A DNA stretch of 39,687 nucleotides from Campylobacterales bacterium (GTDB taxonomy: Bacteria; Campylobacterota; Campylobacteria; Campylobacterales; Sulfurimonadaceae), in the NCBI GenBank assembly GCA_026390075.1, contig JAPLGP010000045.1, positions 1 to 39,687 of the forward strand. Direction: 5' to 3'. Below are positions 1 to 8,476 of this stretch, in pieces. Below the pieces are notes generated by a model, which was not told the DNA's origin, made no database searches, and worked only from the letters and a program-made list of their open reading frames with translations. The position numbers were made by a program, and so were the translations under genes. Position 1 is the stretch's first letter. Each line of letters begins with the position of its first letter.

Positions 1-104
1 CTCCTTTTTAACACCAAACCTCCTATTCCAAAAATGAAATTAAAGTTTAGCAAAACTAATTTATTAGTTTAAGGTTCAACAATCAAAATATAACTTTTTG
101 TGAT

Positions 105-503
105 TTATTGACTGCCTAGTTTAGCAGTTCGTTTGACACCTAATACCATTGTGCGGTAATAGTCAAAGCTTGCAAGTGATGCAAATAAACCAGCTGGAGC
201 AATAATTGAAGCAATGTTATCTGCCTTTTCTCCAAAAAGAATTGTAATAACAATGGCTATGGCGATACCAATAGCAAAAATCATCAAGCCTTTTTTCCAC
301 ATTCCTTTTGTAAGATAATAAATAAGACCAAACATGAAAGCCCAAATATTAAACTTAATACTAAATGGTAGCTGTTTATATACCGTCTCTTTTCTAAGCA
401 TCATACTATAAGTTATTGGCTGTCCTATTTCAGCAAGAGTCCGAAATTTAGATTTCCAGTTATCACTTACATCTAAAGAGTTGATTTTTTCTAATAGCTC
501 CAC
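105..503 (-). CDS. DUF2628 family small membrane protein
   Basis: The 132-residue product has a soluble N-terminal part and about three hydrophobic segments (residues ~50-65, 71-90 and 96-113). The stretch around residues 61-72 (YYLTKGMWKKGL) is typical of DUF2628 inner-membrane proteins, whose function is unknown. The start is a GTG at 501-503, with an AAGGA ribosome-binding site about 6 bases upstream. No ATG in frame fits better. It is divergent from the XRE regulator at 609, and the 105-bp gap holds two operator-like palindromes, so that regulator may control it. The family call is from motif memory; no function can be assigned. Confidence 0.72.
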   Translation of the reverse strand: MELLEKINSLDVSDNWKSKFRTLAEIGQPITYSMMLRKETVYKQLPFSIKFNIWAFMFGLIYYLTKGMWKKGLMIFAIGIAIAIVITILFGEKADNIASIIAPAGLFASLASFDYYRTMVLGVKRTAKLGSQ

Positions 504-530
504 TTCATATCCTTTTTCACATAATTTAAT

Positions 531-600
531 AATTCACCATGGTGAATTGCTTGAATATTCTACAATCTATAAGCTTACATTAAAATTACACTGTAGTGAA
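531..600. promoter_or_regulatory. Paired CAC-N4-GTG operator-like palindromes
   Basis: A perfect 18-bp palindrome AATTCACCATGGTGAATT lies at 531-548. A weaker relative (ACACTGTAGTGA, 588-599) lies 54 bp away, just before the XRE gene start. Both share CAC-N4-GTG half-site geometry. Their position between divergent genes suggests they are binding sites for the adjacent XRE protein (autoregulation); that assignment is inference. Confidence 0.5.
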
Positions 601-608
601 ATCAATAA

Positions 609-863
609 ATGAATTTAGAAATAGAAATATCAAAATTAGAGATAGAAGCTATGCATCGTCGTATTGGTTTTAATGTGAAAAAATTGAGACAAGAAAAGGG
701 ATTGAGTCAACTACAACTTGCTCTTGCAATAGGTCAAAAATCAGTTTCGACTGTAGCAAAAGCTGAAATTGGTGTAGAAAATAAACATTTCAATCTTGAA
801 CATTTATATAAAATTGCGAAAGTATTAGAGATTGATATGAGTGATTTTATCGAGATGGACTAA
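609..863 (+). CDS. XRE-family HTH transcriptional regulator
   Basis: This 84-residue protein is essentially one helix-turn-helix domain of the XRE/Cro type. A helical lead (residues 1-20) is followed by RIGFNVKKLRQEKGLSQLQL, the recognition region around AIGQKSVSTVAKAE, and a final helix ending LEIDMSDFIEMD. Such proteins are small DNA-binding repressors. The ATG at 609 has no strong ribosome-binding site, and a CAC-N4-GTG site lies immediately upstream, which fits tight autoregulation. No partner toxin gene is adjacent. The divergent DUF2628 gene is the only obvious target here. Confidence 0.8.
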   Translation: MNLEIEISKLEIEAMHRRIGFNVKKLRQEKGLSQLQLALAIGQKSVSTVAKAEIGVENKHFNLEHLYKIAKVLEIDMSDFIEMD

Positions 864-921
864 TAGAGTGAAGCGACAACTCTTGTATCTCATTTACTGA
901 AACAAAGAGTTACAAAATAGT

Positions 922-1533
922 TTAAAACCGTGCAGTCATTGCATCGACTTCATCCCATGTGAGTGCAGATTTTTGGTGTGTGATGATGTGTGCAATATAA
1001 CGGGCGAACATATCTGTTTCGATATTTACTTTTGAGCCTTTTTTATAGTTCTTAAAAAGCGTTTCCCTCATTGTGTGTGGAATGATTGTAAGTCTAAAAT
1101 TATCTGCACTTACATCATTTACAGTCAAGCTTACTCCATCAATGGTTATCGAGCCTTTTGGTACGATGTACGCAATAAATTTTTTCTCAACTTCTATAAA
1201 AACATCAAAAGAGTTGCCATTATTTTTAATCTCTTTGATAGTTCCAAGCGTATCCACATGCCCCTGCACCACATGCCCCTCAAATCTATCGCCCATCATC
1301 ATGGCAGGTTCGATATGCACTTCGTTTTTGTAGTTCTCCAGCGCCAAAAGCTTTTGAGATTCGGGTGAGAGTTCCACGCTAAACCCATCTCCTAAAACTT
1401 TGACAACAGTCAAACATGCGCCATTTATAGCGATGGAATCGCCAACTTTTGCCTTATGTTTTGCACGGATAGTAAGCGTACTCCCTGCTAAACTTTGAAC
1501 GGTTGCTATTTCTCTTATAAGTCCTGTGAACAT
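922..1533 (-). CDS. ribE: Riboflavin synthase, alpha chain
   Basis: Riboflavin synthase disproportionates two 6,7-dimethyl-8-ribityllumazine molecules to riboflavin and a pyrimidinedione in the cytoplasm. The 203-residue length is normal for the family. The N-terminal MFTGLI, the two lumazine-binding repeats (GACLTV near residue 38 and GVSLTV near 134) and the linker motif GHVVQGHVDT are all diagnostic. It lies 12 bases after the Sel1-repeat gene on the same strand and may share its transcript. A CCACATGCC string in the GHV codons resembles the window-wide repeat, but it is explained by this conserved motif. Confidence 0.95.
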   Translation of the reverse strand: MFTGLIREIATVQSLAGSTLTIRAKHKAKVGDSIAINGACLTVVKVLGDGFSVELSPESQKLLALENYKNEVHIEPAMMMGDRFEGHVVQGHVDTLGTIKEIKNNGNSFDVFIEVEKKFIAYIVPKGSITIDGVSLTVNDVSADNFRLTIIPHTMRETLFKNYKKGSKVNIETDMFARYIAHIITHQKSALTWDEVDAMTARF

Positions 1534-1545
1534 TATATCGTGCCT

Positions 1546-2232
1546 TTAAAATACAATTTTTCCATCTTCTTGTAAGCCTTTGATAATCTCTTTTGCTTTT
1601 ATGTGCCCTTTATACGCGGCTTTTCTACAATACTCTAACGCCATGTCGTTGTTCATTTCACAGCCTATGCCTTGGTCGTAGAGCAGTCCTAAATTGTAAA
1701 GCCCTTCAGCTAAACCACCCTCAGCAGCACGGGAAAAACAAATAAAACATTTTGCCTCATTTTGCTCTACGCCATGCCCCTCTTTATAAAGTACACCGAG
1801 GTTATTAAAGCACTCTAAGTTTCCTCTTTTTGCTCCCTCTTCATACCAAAAAGCAGCCTCGCTGAAATTTTGCAAACAGCCAAGTCCGCGTTCGAGCATG
1901 AGGGCAACTTCGTACATGGCATGTGGAACTTCACGGATTGCCGCTTCCATAAAAAGTTCATACGCTTTAAATTGGTCGTGTGCCACTCCACCCAAGCCAC
2001 CTGTATAAAAAATTGCCAGATTGAAAAGTGCATAAGGTTGCAAAGATTCGGCTGCTTTTGTATAGAGTTCTAGGGCTTTTGCCTCATTTATTTCGCACCC
2101 TTGAGCATTTTGGTACATGTAGGCGAGTGAAGTTTGTGCATCCGCATTTCCATTCTCTGAGAGCTTTGAATATATCTCAAAAGCGGTTTTAAAGTCTTTC
2201 GCATTGTAGGCGTTATGTGCTTTTTGTATCAT
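1546..2232 (-). CDS. Sel1-like repeat (TPR) protein
   Basis: The 228-residue protein is built almost wholly of Sel1-like repeats, helical hairpins of about 36 residues. Repeat hallmarks are visible several times: A-x-x-x-L-A-x-M-Y/Y-x-x-G-x-G-x-x-x-x, A-x-x-x-Y/W-x-x-A-A-x-x-G. There are roughly five repeats from residue 10 to 220. No signal peptide is visible, so it is probably a cytoplasmic scaffold. Its ATG directly abuts the stop codon of the upstream small gene, which argues for an operon with it. The repeat element at 1918 encodes the peptide VPHA in this gene. Confidence 0.8.
   Translation of the reverse strand: MIQKAHNAYNAKDFKTAFEIYSKLSENGNADAQTSLAYMYQNAQGCEINEAKALELYTKAAESLQPYALFNLAIFYTGGLGGVAHDQFKAYELFMEAAIREVPHAMYEVALMLERGLGCLQNFSEAAFWYEEGAKRGNLECFNNLGVLYKEGHGVEQNEAKCFICFSRAAEGGLAEGLYNLGLLYDQGIGCEMNNDMALEYCRKAAYKGHIKAKEIIKGLQEDGKIVF
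1918..1928 (+). repeat. GGCATGTGGAA repeat copy (in Sel1 gene)
   Basis: Exact copy of the 11-mer that recurs across the window; sense-strand coding reads VPHA. Confidence 0.9.
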
Positions 2233-2604
2233 TTATTTTTCATTCTCTGTGCGTATATTTTGTCTAAATGTGGTTTTATTATTTTTTCTGGCAGCTTTTG
2301 CATTTCTGATTTGTTCTAGTAAATTTTCTTTTATATTGAGATGATTTTCTCTGATTTTATGCTCATCACTTCCATCAATCTCTTCGTCATACTCGACAAG
2401 TTCGGGAATATAATTTTTTAAAAAATCCTCTGTATAAACGGGTTTATGGATTTGTATCGGTGTTGCTAGGTTTTCTTTTTTCTTTGTTTTGCTCTTTTGA
2501 TTGTCTCGTGGATATTGTGCATCAACATCCGCATCGTACTTTAAAACTTCAGGAATATAATCTTTAAATAAATCTTTTGCTGAAATTTTTTTATCTTGCG
2601 ACAT
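2233..2604 (-). CDS. Hypothetical protein with a duplicated DYIPE motif
   Basis: I do not recognise this 123-residue, highly charged protein. It has no signal peptide or membrane segment and is probably largely disordered. It carries an internal duplication: residues 10-28 and 59-77 both follow the pattern D-[LF]-[FL]-K-[DN]-Y-I-P-E-[VL]-[LV]-[KE]-Y-D-x-[DE]-[VI]-D. A Lys-rich linker joins them, and the C-terminal region (about 85-123) is a basic helix. Two copies of one short motif on a disordered chain suggest a docking protein that binds the same partner twice. The Sel1-repeat protein encoded immediately downstream is an obvious candidate, but this is inference. Confidence 0.6.
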   Translation of the reverse strand: MSQDKKISAKDLFKDYIPEVLKYDADVDAQYPRDNQKSKTKKKENLATPIQIHKPVYTEDFLKNYIPELVEYDEEIDGSDEHKIRENHLNIKENLLEQIRNAKAARKNNKTTFRQNIRTENEK

Positions 2605-2699
2605 CTTAATAACCTTGATTAATTTTGTATATTTTAGAGAAACTATACTTAAAAATGATAAAATCCGCTTTAAATAAAATCCTCATACGGAAAATATAA

Positions 2700-4507
2700 A
2701 TGAATTATGATGTAATCGTTGTCGGTGGTGGACATGCGGGTGTAGAAGCTGCACTCTCAAGTGCAAGAATGGGCAACAAAACTTTGATGGTCTCGATGCT
2801 TGCCGAAAATGTTGGAGCTACGAGCTGTAACCCTGCTGTGGGCGGTTTGGCAAAAGGGCATTTAGTGCGTGAGCTTGATGCACTTGGCGGTGAAATGGGA
2901 CTTATAACAGACCAAGCAGGTATCCAGTTTCGCATACTCAACCAGACTAAAGGTCCAGCAGTCCGTGGAAGCCGTGCACAGATTGACATGGACAAATACC
3001 GTGTCATTGCTAGAAACACAGTTCTTACAACTCCAAACTTAGACTTGGTGCAAGAGATGGTTGAGAGTTTGCTTGTGGAAGATGGCGAAGTTAAGGGTGT
3101 CAAAACCAATCTTTTAAACGAGTACAGTGCAAAAAAAGTCATCATCACAACTGGAACATTCCTTCGAGGTGTGATTCACATCGGTGAAATTAAACAAATC
3201 GGCGGTCGTTTTGGAGAGCAGAGCAGTGAGGGTTTGAGTGCTTCACTCTTGGCATGTGGACTTGAAATGGGAAGGCTGAAAACAGGAACTTGTGCAAGGA
3301 TTGACAGCTCTTCGATAGATTTTTCAGTGATGGAAGAACAAGACGGTGACGCACTTCCAAGTCCTTTTAGCTTTAGAACTGACCGTGAAAATTTTCGAGC
3401 GACAAAAAAACAATTGCCTTGTTTCATCGCTTACACAAATGAAGAGACGCACAATATTATAGAGAGTAATTTTTACAGAGCACCGCTTTTTACGGGTCAA
3501 ATCGAGGGAACAGGTCCGAGATACTGTCCAAGTATAGAAGATAAAATAAATCGTTTCCGCGATAAAGACAGACACCATCTCTTCATTGAACCACAAACTA
3601 TGGAGAATACAGAGTGCTACATAAATGGCATGAGTACATCACTTCCACCTGATGTGCAACAGCAGATGATTCACTCTGTAAAAGGGCTGGAAAATGCAAA
3701 AATTGTGCGTTATGGGTATGCGATAGAGTACGATTTTGTAGATCCAAGAGAGCTCAAACACACACTTGAGACGAAGAAAATCAAAGGGCTTTATTTAGCT
3801 GGACAGATAAACGGAACAACGGGTTATGAAGAAGCGGCGGCGCAGGGTTTGATGGCGGGTATCAATGCTTCTTTGTCACTTGCAAAAAAAGAACCTCTTG
3901 TTTTAAGACGCGATGAGGCGTACATCGGTGTTCTCATCGATGATTTGGTAACAAAAGGAACAAAAGAACCTTACCGAATGTTTACCTCTCGCGCAGAGTA
4001 CAGACTGCTTTTGCGTGAAGAGTCAGTGTACTTAAAAACCTGCAGATAAAAGAGGGTGCATTGGCTTTGGAAGAGACGAAATTCACGCCAAACAAGGAGT
4101 TCGTTGCATTTTTAGAAGCTATGGATGAGTTACCTATTAAAGACCTTTCAACTGCGCAACAATTAATCGCTAGAAAATCTTTTGATATCCAGAAGATGCT
4201 CAAACTCATGCCAGAATTTGAGAAGTATGATGAATATATCCAAGAAGAAATTTTGGTCGAGGGTAAATATGCTCGTTATATAGACAAGCAAAGTGAAGAG
4301 ATAGAGCGAATGAAGAAGTATCTCAAAGTTGCAATTCCGCAAGATTTTAACTTCAAAGGTGTGAGCGGATTATCAAAAGAGATAGTAGAAAAACTGGAAA
4401 AATTCAACCCACCAACCCTCCAAGCGGCTATGAACATCAGTGGTATAACTCCTGCTGCTGTGGAGATACTGCACATTTATATACGAATTGCGAGTAAGAG
4501 AAGTTAA
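2700..4507 (+). pseudogene. mnmG: mnmG (gidA), disrupted by internal deletion/frameshift
   Basis: MnmG with MnmE installs the carboxymethylaminomethyl group on wobble U34 of several tRNAs. The first 449 codons (2700-4049) carry the FAD-binding [41 protein letters not shown] and [13 protein letters not shown] signatures. After [12 protein letters not shown] the frame ends at TAA 4047. The C-terminal part continues in another frame to 4507 ([17 protein letters not shown]...[11 protein letters not shown]). Compared with E. coli MnmG, about 23 residues (~70 bp) are missing at the junction, near 4034-4040, and the frame changes. A TTG at 4061 could restart the distal fragment. Either the gene is inactive, or it makes two fragments, or this is an assembly error. 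Confidence 0.85.
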
Positions 4508-5376
4508 TGAAAATATATTACTATGTCCACACGGGTCATCGCATTGGGCTTGATAGATTTAGACGCGCAGTTGCTATTATTAACTCTCTTGGAGATTTAG
4601 ATATCACGCTTCTTTGTTCAGATTTTCGTATAGCACAGGTTGCAAAAGATTTTGGTATTAAAAATAGTGTGGGTGTGGATGTTGTGAGAAATATCCCTCA
4701 AATTGCTCTTTACGGAGATAAACTTATCTTTGACTCTATGGAAGCAAACCCGATTATGCTTGATGACATGAGAAAGTATTTTTCTACTTTTATCAGAATA
4801 AGTGATGATATAAATGATAAAAAAGAGGAGAATGAGTTTTTAATATCTCCTTATCTCCATGGCGAGGGTATTTGTAACGCTTACGCTATTCATGATACAT
4901 TTTTTCAAGAAGAAGAAAATAAGAGCATAAAAGTATCTTTTTTCTTTGGTGATGATGATTATGAAAAAGATTTAGAGAAATATGTATCGTTCATTGATGG
5001 GTTAAATGCAGATTTACAGCTTGGATTTTACTACTTTTTAGATTACGAAGAGAGCTTAAAAAAGAGATTTCCTCATCATCATGAATTTGATGCGTATGAA
5101 GAGATGGTTAAAAAATCGCAAATTTTAATCACAGCTTCACCACAAGCAGTTCTTGAAAGCTTGGCATGTGGAAATAAACCTATCTATTTTCAAAGAGAAG
5201 ATTATGGTACTGATTTTGTAGAATTGTTCAAAAATTTGAATGTCCCCATAGTAGAAAATCTTGATATAAATCAACTATCACATGTTTTGCAAACAATTAG
5301 TAAACAAGAGTATGTAAAACCTACACAGTTTAGTGAAAAAATAGCAAATTTTATAAAAGAAACCTTAACTTTATAA
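4507..5376 (+). CDS. GT-B-like (PseG/MurG-type) conserved protein
   Basis: The 289-residue product begins MKIYYYVHTGHRIGLDRFRRAVAI, like the G-x-G-H-x-x-R nucleotide-sugar-binding N-terminus of PseG/MurG-type glycosyl transfer proteins. It contains a C-terminal segment QILITASPQAVLESLACGNKPIYFQ that resembles the second Rossmann half, where donor nucleotide-sugar binds. It has no membrane segment. Its ATG overlaps the mnmG stop (TAATG), so it is translationally coupled to the distal mnmG fragment. The family assignment is from motif shape only; substrate is unknown. Confidence 0.55.
   Translation: MKIYYYVHTGHRIGLDRFRRAVAIINSLGDLDITLLCSDFRIAQVAKDFGIKNSVGVDVVRNIPQIALYGDKLIFDSMEANPIMLDDMRKYFSTFIRISDDINDKKEENEFLISPYLHGEGICNAYAIHDTFFQEEENKSIKVSFFFGDDDYEKDLEKYVSFIDGLNADLQLGFYYFLDYEESLKKRFPHHHEFDAYEEMVKKSQILITASPQAVLESLACGNKPIYFQREDYGTDFVELFKNLNVPIVENLDINQLSHVLQTISKQEYVKPTQFSEKIANFIKETLTL
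5163..5173 (+). repeat. GGCATGTGGAA repeat copy (in GT-B-like gene)
   Basis: Exact 11-mer, with CTT upstream; encodes L-ACG-N. Confidence 0.9.
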
Positions 5377-5379
5377 TTA

Positions 5380-5410
5380 ATTAAAAGTAATTTAGTATAT
5401 AATCAGCCTC
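5380..5410 (+). promoter_or_regulatory. Candidate petABC promoter
   Basis: A good -10 box TATAAT lies at 5398-5403 in a very AT-rich stretch, 33 bp before the petA start. No convincing -35 hexamer is seen, as is common in Campylobacterota sigma-70 promoters. Confidence 0.4.
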
Positions 5411-5436
5411 TAAAATTCACAATAAAGTGAGCGAAC

Positions 5437-5961
5437 ATGATAAATGAAAGCCGTAGAGGTTTTATGGGTGTAGCATTTGGTGCTGTAGCAGCGGTTGGTG
5501 CTGTAGCTTCATTAGTTGCTATGAAAAAAAGTTGGGATCCGCTTCCAAGCGTAATGGCAGCAGGTTTTACTACTGTAGATTTGAGTAAATTTACAGCGAA
5601 CAAACTAGAAATAGTAAAATGGCAGGGTAAACCGATCTTTTTACTTAAGTTTGGTGCAGACATGCCCGCAGTGGAAAAAAGAAGTGTAAAAGTTGGAGCA
5701 AATTATTACTCAGTAATGATTGGTTTATGTACACACCTAGGTTGTATTCCAGCGTATAGAGATACTACAAAAGATTTTAAATGTGCATGCCACGGTGGTG
5801 AATTTACAGCTGCTGGTGTACATAGTTTTGGCCCTCCTCCTCGTCCACTAGATATTCCACCTTTTACTATAAAAGATGAGCATACTCTTGTTTTAGGTGA
5901 AGCTGGACCAGAATATAAAGCGTTGATAGCTAGACTTTCAACTGATAGTAATATAGCGTAA
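5437..5961 (+). CDS. petA: Rieske iron-sulfur subunit of cytochrome bc complex
   Basis: This is the Rieske [2Fe-2S] subunit of the quinol:cytochrome c reductase, 174 residues long. A twin-arginine-like SRRGFMG (5-11) and one hydrophobic helix (~10-29) anchor it in the membrane. Rieske box I is CTHLGC at 98-103 and box II is CACHGG at 116-121. The cluster ligands are C98, H100, C116 and H119, with C103 and C118 forming the stabilising disulfide. The FGPPPRPL proline loop follows. It is first in the petABC operon, with petB 11 bp downstream. Confidence 0.95.
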   Translation: MINESRRGFMGVAFGAVAAVGAVASLVAMKKSWDPLPSVMAAGFTTVDLSKFTANKLEIVKWQGKPIFLLKFGADMPAVEKRSVKVGANYYSVMIGLCTHLGCIPAYRDTTKDFKCACHGGEFTAAGVHSFGPPPRPLDIPPFTIKDEHTLVLGEAGPEYKALIARLSTDSNIA

Positions 5962-5972
5962 GGGGGCAGAGT

Positions 5973-7223
5973 ATGGCAGAATTTGAAAAAGCTAACTCCA
6001 TTGGCGAGTGGTTTGACCAGAGATTAAATGTAAAAGCTTTTACAAAAGTGATGATGACGGAGTATTGGATTCCTAAGGAAATCAACTTTTTATGGGCTAT
6101 GGGTGCACTTTTAGTAATGCTATTTAAGCTATTGATAATAACAGGTATATTTTTACTTATGTATTACAAGCCAGATGCAAATATGGCTTTTGATAGTGTA
6201 AATTATACTATTATGCAAGAAGTTGGTTATGGCTGGTTATTTAGAAACATTCATGGTGTTGGTGCATCTGTTGTTTTCTTAGTTATTTATATCCACATGT
6301 TTACGGCTATCTATTACGGCTCATACAAAAAAGGCCGTGAAATGATTTGGCTCTCAGGTATGTTACTTTTCGTACTTTTTTCAGCTGAGGGATTCTCAGG
6401 GTATATGCTTCCATGGGGTCAAATGTCTTATTGGGCAGCGTATGTTATTACTGAAATTTTTGGTGGTATCCCTTTTATAGGTGGTGACCTTGTTATCTGG
6501 ATTCGTGGTAACTTCTATGTATCTGATGCAACTTTAACTCGTTTCTTCATGTTACATGTACTTTTAATTCCAGTTGTACTTATCGGTGCGATAGCTTTCC
6601 ACTTTTATACACTTCGTTTTCCACATGTTAACAACGAAGAGGGTGAATTTTTTGATTACAAAAAAGAGAGTGAAAAATATTTAGCAGGAGACAAAGCAAA
6701 CTCTAAAGTTATAGCTTTCTGGCCAGATTTCTTATCTAAAGATTTTATGGTTATCGCTGTATTTATGGTTTTCTTCTTCTATCTTGTGTTTTACAACAAC
6801 GGTTTCGCAATGGACCCTGTAAACTTTGATAAAGCAGATGGTATGAAAACTCCAGCTCATATCTATCCTGAGTGGTATTTCTTATGGTCTTATGAAGTTC
6901 TTCGTGGTTTCTTCTTTGAAATCGGTGGTGTTTCTGGTAAAGATTTAGGTCTTATGGCATTTGGTTTTGCTCAAGGTATATTCTTGGTATTGCCATGGTT
7001 AGATAGATCTCCTATGGTAAAACCAGCGAACCAAAGACCTGTGTTTAAATACTGGTTCTGGTTATTGATGGCTGACTTGTTTGTTCTTACAATTTTTGGT
7101 AAATTGCCACCGACCGGTATCAATGCTTGGGTAGGTTTCTTTGCATCTGCAACATTCTTAGGATTGTTTATTGCATTGCCTTTCTTAACTAAAATCGAAG
7201 CTAAAATGGTAGGGGGTAAATAA
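5973..7223 (+). CDS. petB: Cytochrome b subunit of cytochrome bc complex
   Basis: The 416-residue integral membrane subunit carries the quinol-oxidation site and two b hemes. Heme-ligand histidines are H94 and H108 in the second helix and H195 and H210 in the fourth. The 14-residue gap in the second pair is like cytochrome b6 rather than mitochondrial cytochrome b, which has 13. The Qo-site PEWY motif is present (IYPEWYFLW), and the protein is full-length rather than split. An AGGGGG ribosome-binding site precedes the ATG. The stop overlaps the petC start (TAATG). Confidence 0.95.
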   Translation: MAEFEKANSIGEWFDQRLNVKAFTKVMMTEYWIPKEINFLWAMGALLVMLFKLLIITGIFLLMYYKPDANMAFDSVNYTIMQEVGYGWLFRNIHGVGASVVFLVIYIHMFTAIYYGSYKKGREMIWLSGMLLFVLFSAEGFSGYMLPWGQMSYWAAYVITEIFGGIPFIGGDLVIWIRGNFYVSDATLTRFFMLHVLLIPVVLIGAIAFHFYTLRFPHVNNEEGEFFDYKKESEKYLAGDKANSKVIAFWPDFLSKDFMVIAVFMVFFFYLVFYNNGFAMDPVNFDKADGMKTPAHIYPEWYFLWSYEVLRGFFFEIGGVSGKDLGLMAFGFAQGIFLVLPWLDRSPMVKPANQRPVFKYWFWLLMADLFVLTIFGKLPPTGINAWVGFFASATFLGLFIALPFLTKIEAKMVGGK

Positions 7224-8281
7224 TGTTTTCTTTAATCGTAGGTCTCGTAGTAGCAGTAGTGCTAATAGTATTAAACATTGTTCTTTCTAAGCTCTCTTTT
7301 CCTAAAGAGGGTAGAATACTTGCTATTTTAGTTATTTTAGTTGGTTATATTTATTGGGGATTTGAGCCATTTGCTCACCATGAAATGCACCCACATGTGG
7401 AACATGCTTCTTACTCATTTGATGGTAAACAAGACATTGAGGCACTAGAACATGCAGGTAAAGATGCAACTGAAATAAAAGCTTTTTGGGCAACAATAGC
7501 TAAAATTGCTGAACATAAAGGAGATGCAGTTGCTGGTAAAGCATTAGTTACTGCTAACTGTACAGGTTGTCACTCTATAAAAAGTGAAGGATTTCCTGAA
7601 ATTATGAGTGATGCTGATGCTGCTGCATCGTATGGTGTTACTCCTCCAGATTTATCAATAGCTGGAAAAGTTTATGATAAAAATTATCTTATAGCGTTTA
7701 TTTCTAATCCTGTAAAAGCTATGCACATTGAGCATAAATATCCAGTAGGCGGAGAGAAAGTTTTCCCTATGCCAGCATCTGACTTTATGCAGCCACAAGA
7801 GATAGCTGATATGGTCGCTTATTTAAGTGATGCAGCACAAAAAGTTCCTGCTCCTACTGTAAAAAAGGGTGCTAGTGAATTTGAAATCTCAAAAGCTGTG
7901 AACAAAGAAGTTTTTGAAACAGCATGTGTTCGTTGTCATGCTATGAATTATGCAGGTATTCATGCTAAAACAACAGCAGAAGTTATGAGTAAATATATTG
8001 GTGCAACTCCTCCTGATTTATCTCAATATATCAGAAGTCGTGGTGAAGAGTATTTACACAACTTTATCAATGACCCACAAAGAAAATTATCAGGAACTGG
8101 TATGCCTCGTGTTGGTCTAACTGAAAAAGCTGAATCTCAAGTAGTAGAATACATGACACAAATCGGCGATAGCAAAAAAGATGAAAGAGAAGCACTAGCA
8201 CCAAAAGTTCTAATCTACTTAACAATCTTAGCGGTATTCGCTCTTCTATGGAAACAAAAAATTTGGAGAGATTTACACTAA
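7223..8281 (+). CDS. petC: Di-heme cytochrome c subunit of bc complex
   Basis: This 352-residue membrane-anchored cytochrome c carries two heme-binding motifs, CTGCH at 113-117 and CVRCH at 235-239. Each is followed by a TPPDLS segment and a methionine-containing stretch (FPMPASDFM, GTGMPRVG) suited to axial ligation. It has an N-terminal hydrophobic helix and a C-terminal anchor (~330-348). Two cytochrome c domains in place of classical c1 are typical of epsilonproteobacterial bc complexes. It passes electrons from the Rieske centre to periplasmic cytochromes. It is the last gene of petABC and is followed by the inverted repeat at 8297-8328. Confidence 0.93.
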   Translation: MFSLIVGLVVAVVLIVLNIVLSKLSFPKEGRILAILVILVGYIYWGFEPFAHHEMHPHVEHASYSFDGKQDIEALEHAGKDATEIKAFWATIAKIAEHKGDAVAGKALVTANCTGCHSIKSEGFPEIMSDADAAASYGVTPPDLSIAGKVYDKNYLIAFISNPVKAMHIEHKYPVGGEKVFPMPASDFMQPQEIADMVAYLSDAAQKVPAPTVKKGASEFEISKAVNKEVFETACVRCHAMNYAGIHAKTTAEVMSKYIGATPPDLSQYIRSRGEEYLHNFINDPQRKLSGTGMPRVGLTEKAESQVVEYMTQIGDSKKDEREALAPKVLIYLTILAVFALLWKQKIWRDLH

Positions 8282-8296
8282 ATCTTTTTAAATAAT

Positions 8297-8328
8297 TTCC
8301 ACATGCCAAGTATCGTCGGCATGTGGAA
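8297..8328. repeat. Inverted pair of GGCATGTGGAA repeats after petC
   Basis: TTCCACATGCC (8297-8307) and GGCATGTGGAA (8318-8328) form a perfect 11-bp stem around a 10-base loop, 15 bp after the petC stop. No clean T-run follows, so it would be a weak intrinsic terminator. Such paired placement at gene ends is known for Neisseria and Haemophilus uptake sequences. Confidence 0.85.
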
Positions 8329-8355
8329 TCCTCTTAACTTTTAAACAAAATTTCC

Positions 8356-8401
8356 AATTATTTTTCAGATAAAATTTCAAAAAATAGCATAAACAAATCT
8401 T
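8356..8401. repeat. Left copy of direct repeat flanking MNT/HEPN module
   Basis: AATTATTTTTCA (8356-8367), 17 bases, then TAGCATAAACAAATCTT (8385-8401). The same two blocks, with 16 of 17 matches in the second, recur at 9708-9750 with a 14-base gap. The two copies bracket the MNT/HEPN and membrane-protein genes. Confidence 0.6.
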
Positions 8402-8476
8402 GGCATGTAAAAGTTTATTTGATTTATTCAGATGGAGTTGAGTATAATCGTTTATAAAAATACTAAGGAATCTTAT

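Noticed and set aside
1269-1277. Second CCACATGCC string in ribE, only 16 bp from another near match at 1253
   Set aside because: Both encode the conserved riboflavin synthase GHV motif, so protein constraint explains them. Neither is counted as an exact copy.
7389-7403. CCACATGTGGAACATG in petC as another repeat copy
   Set aside because: It differs from GGCATGTGGAA at the first two bases and encodes a His-rich segment; treated as chance.
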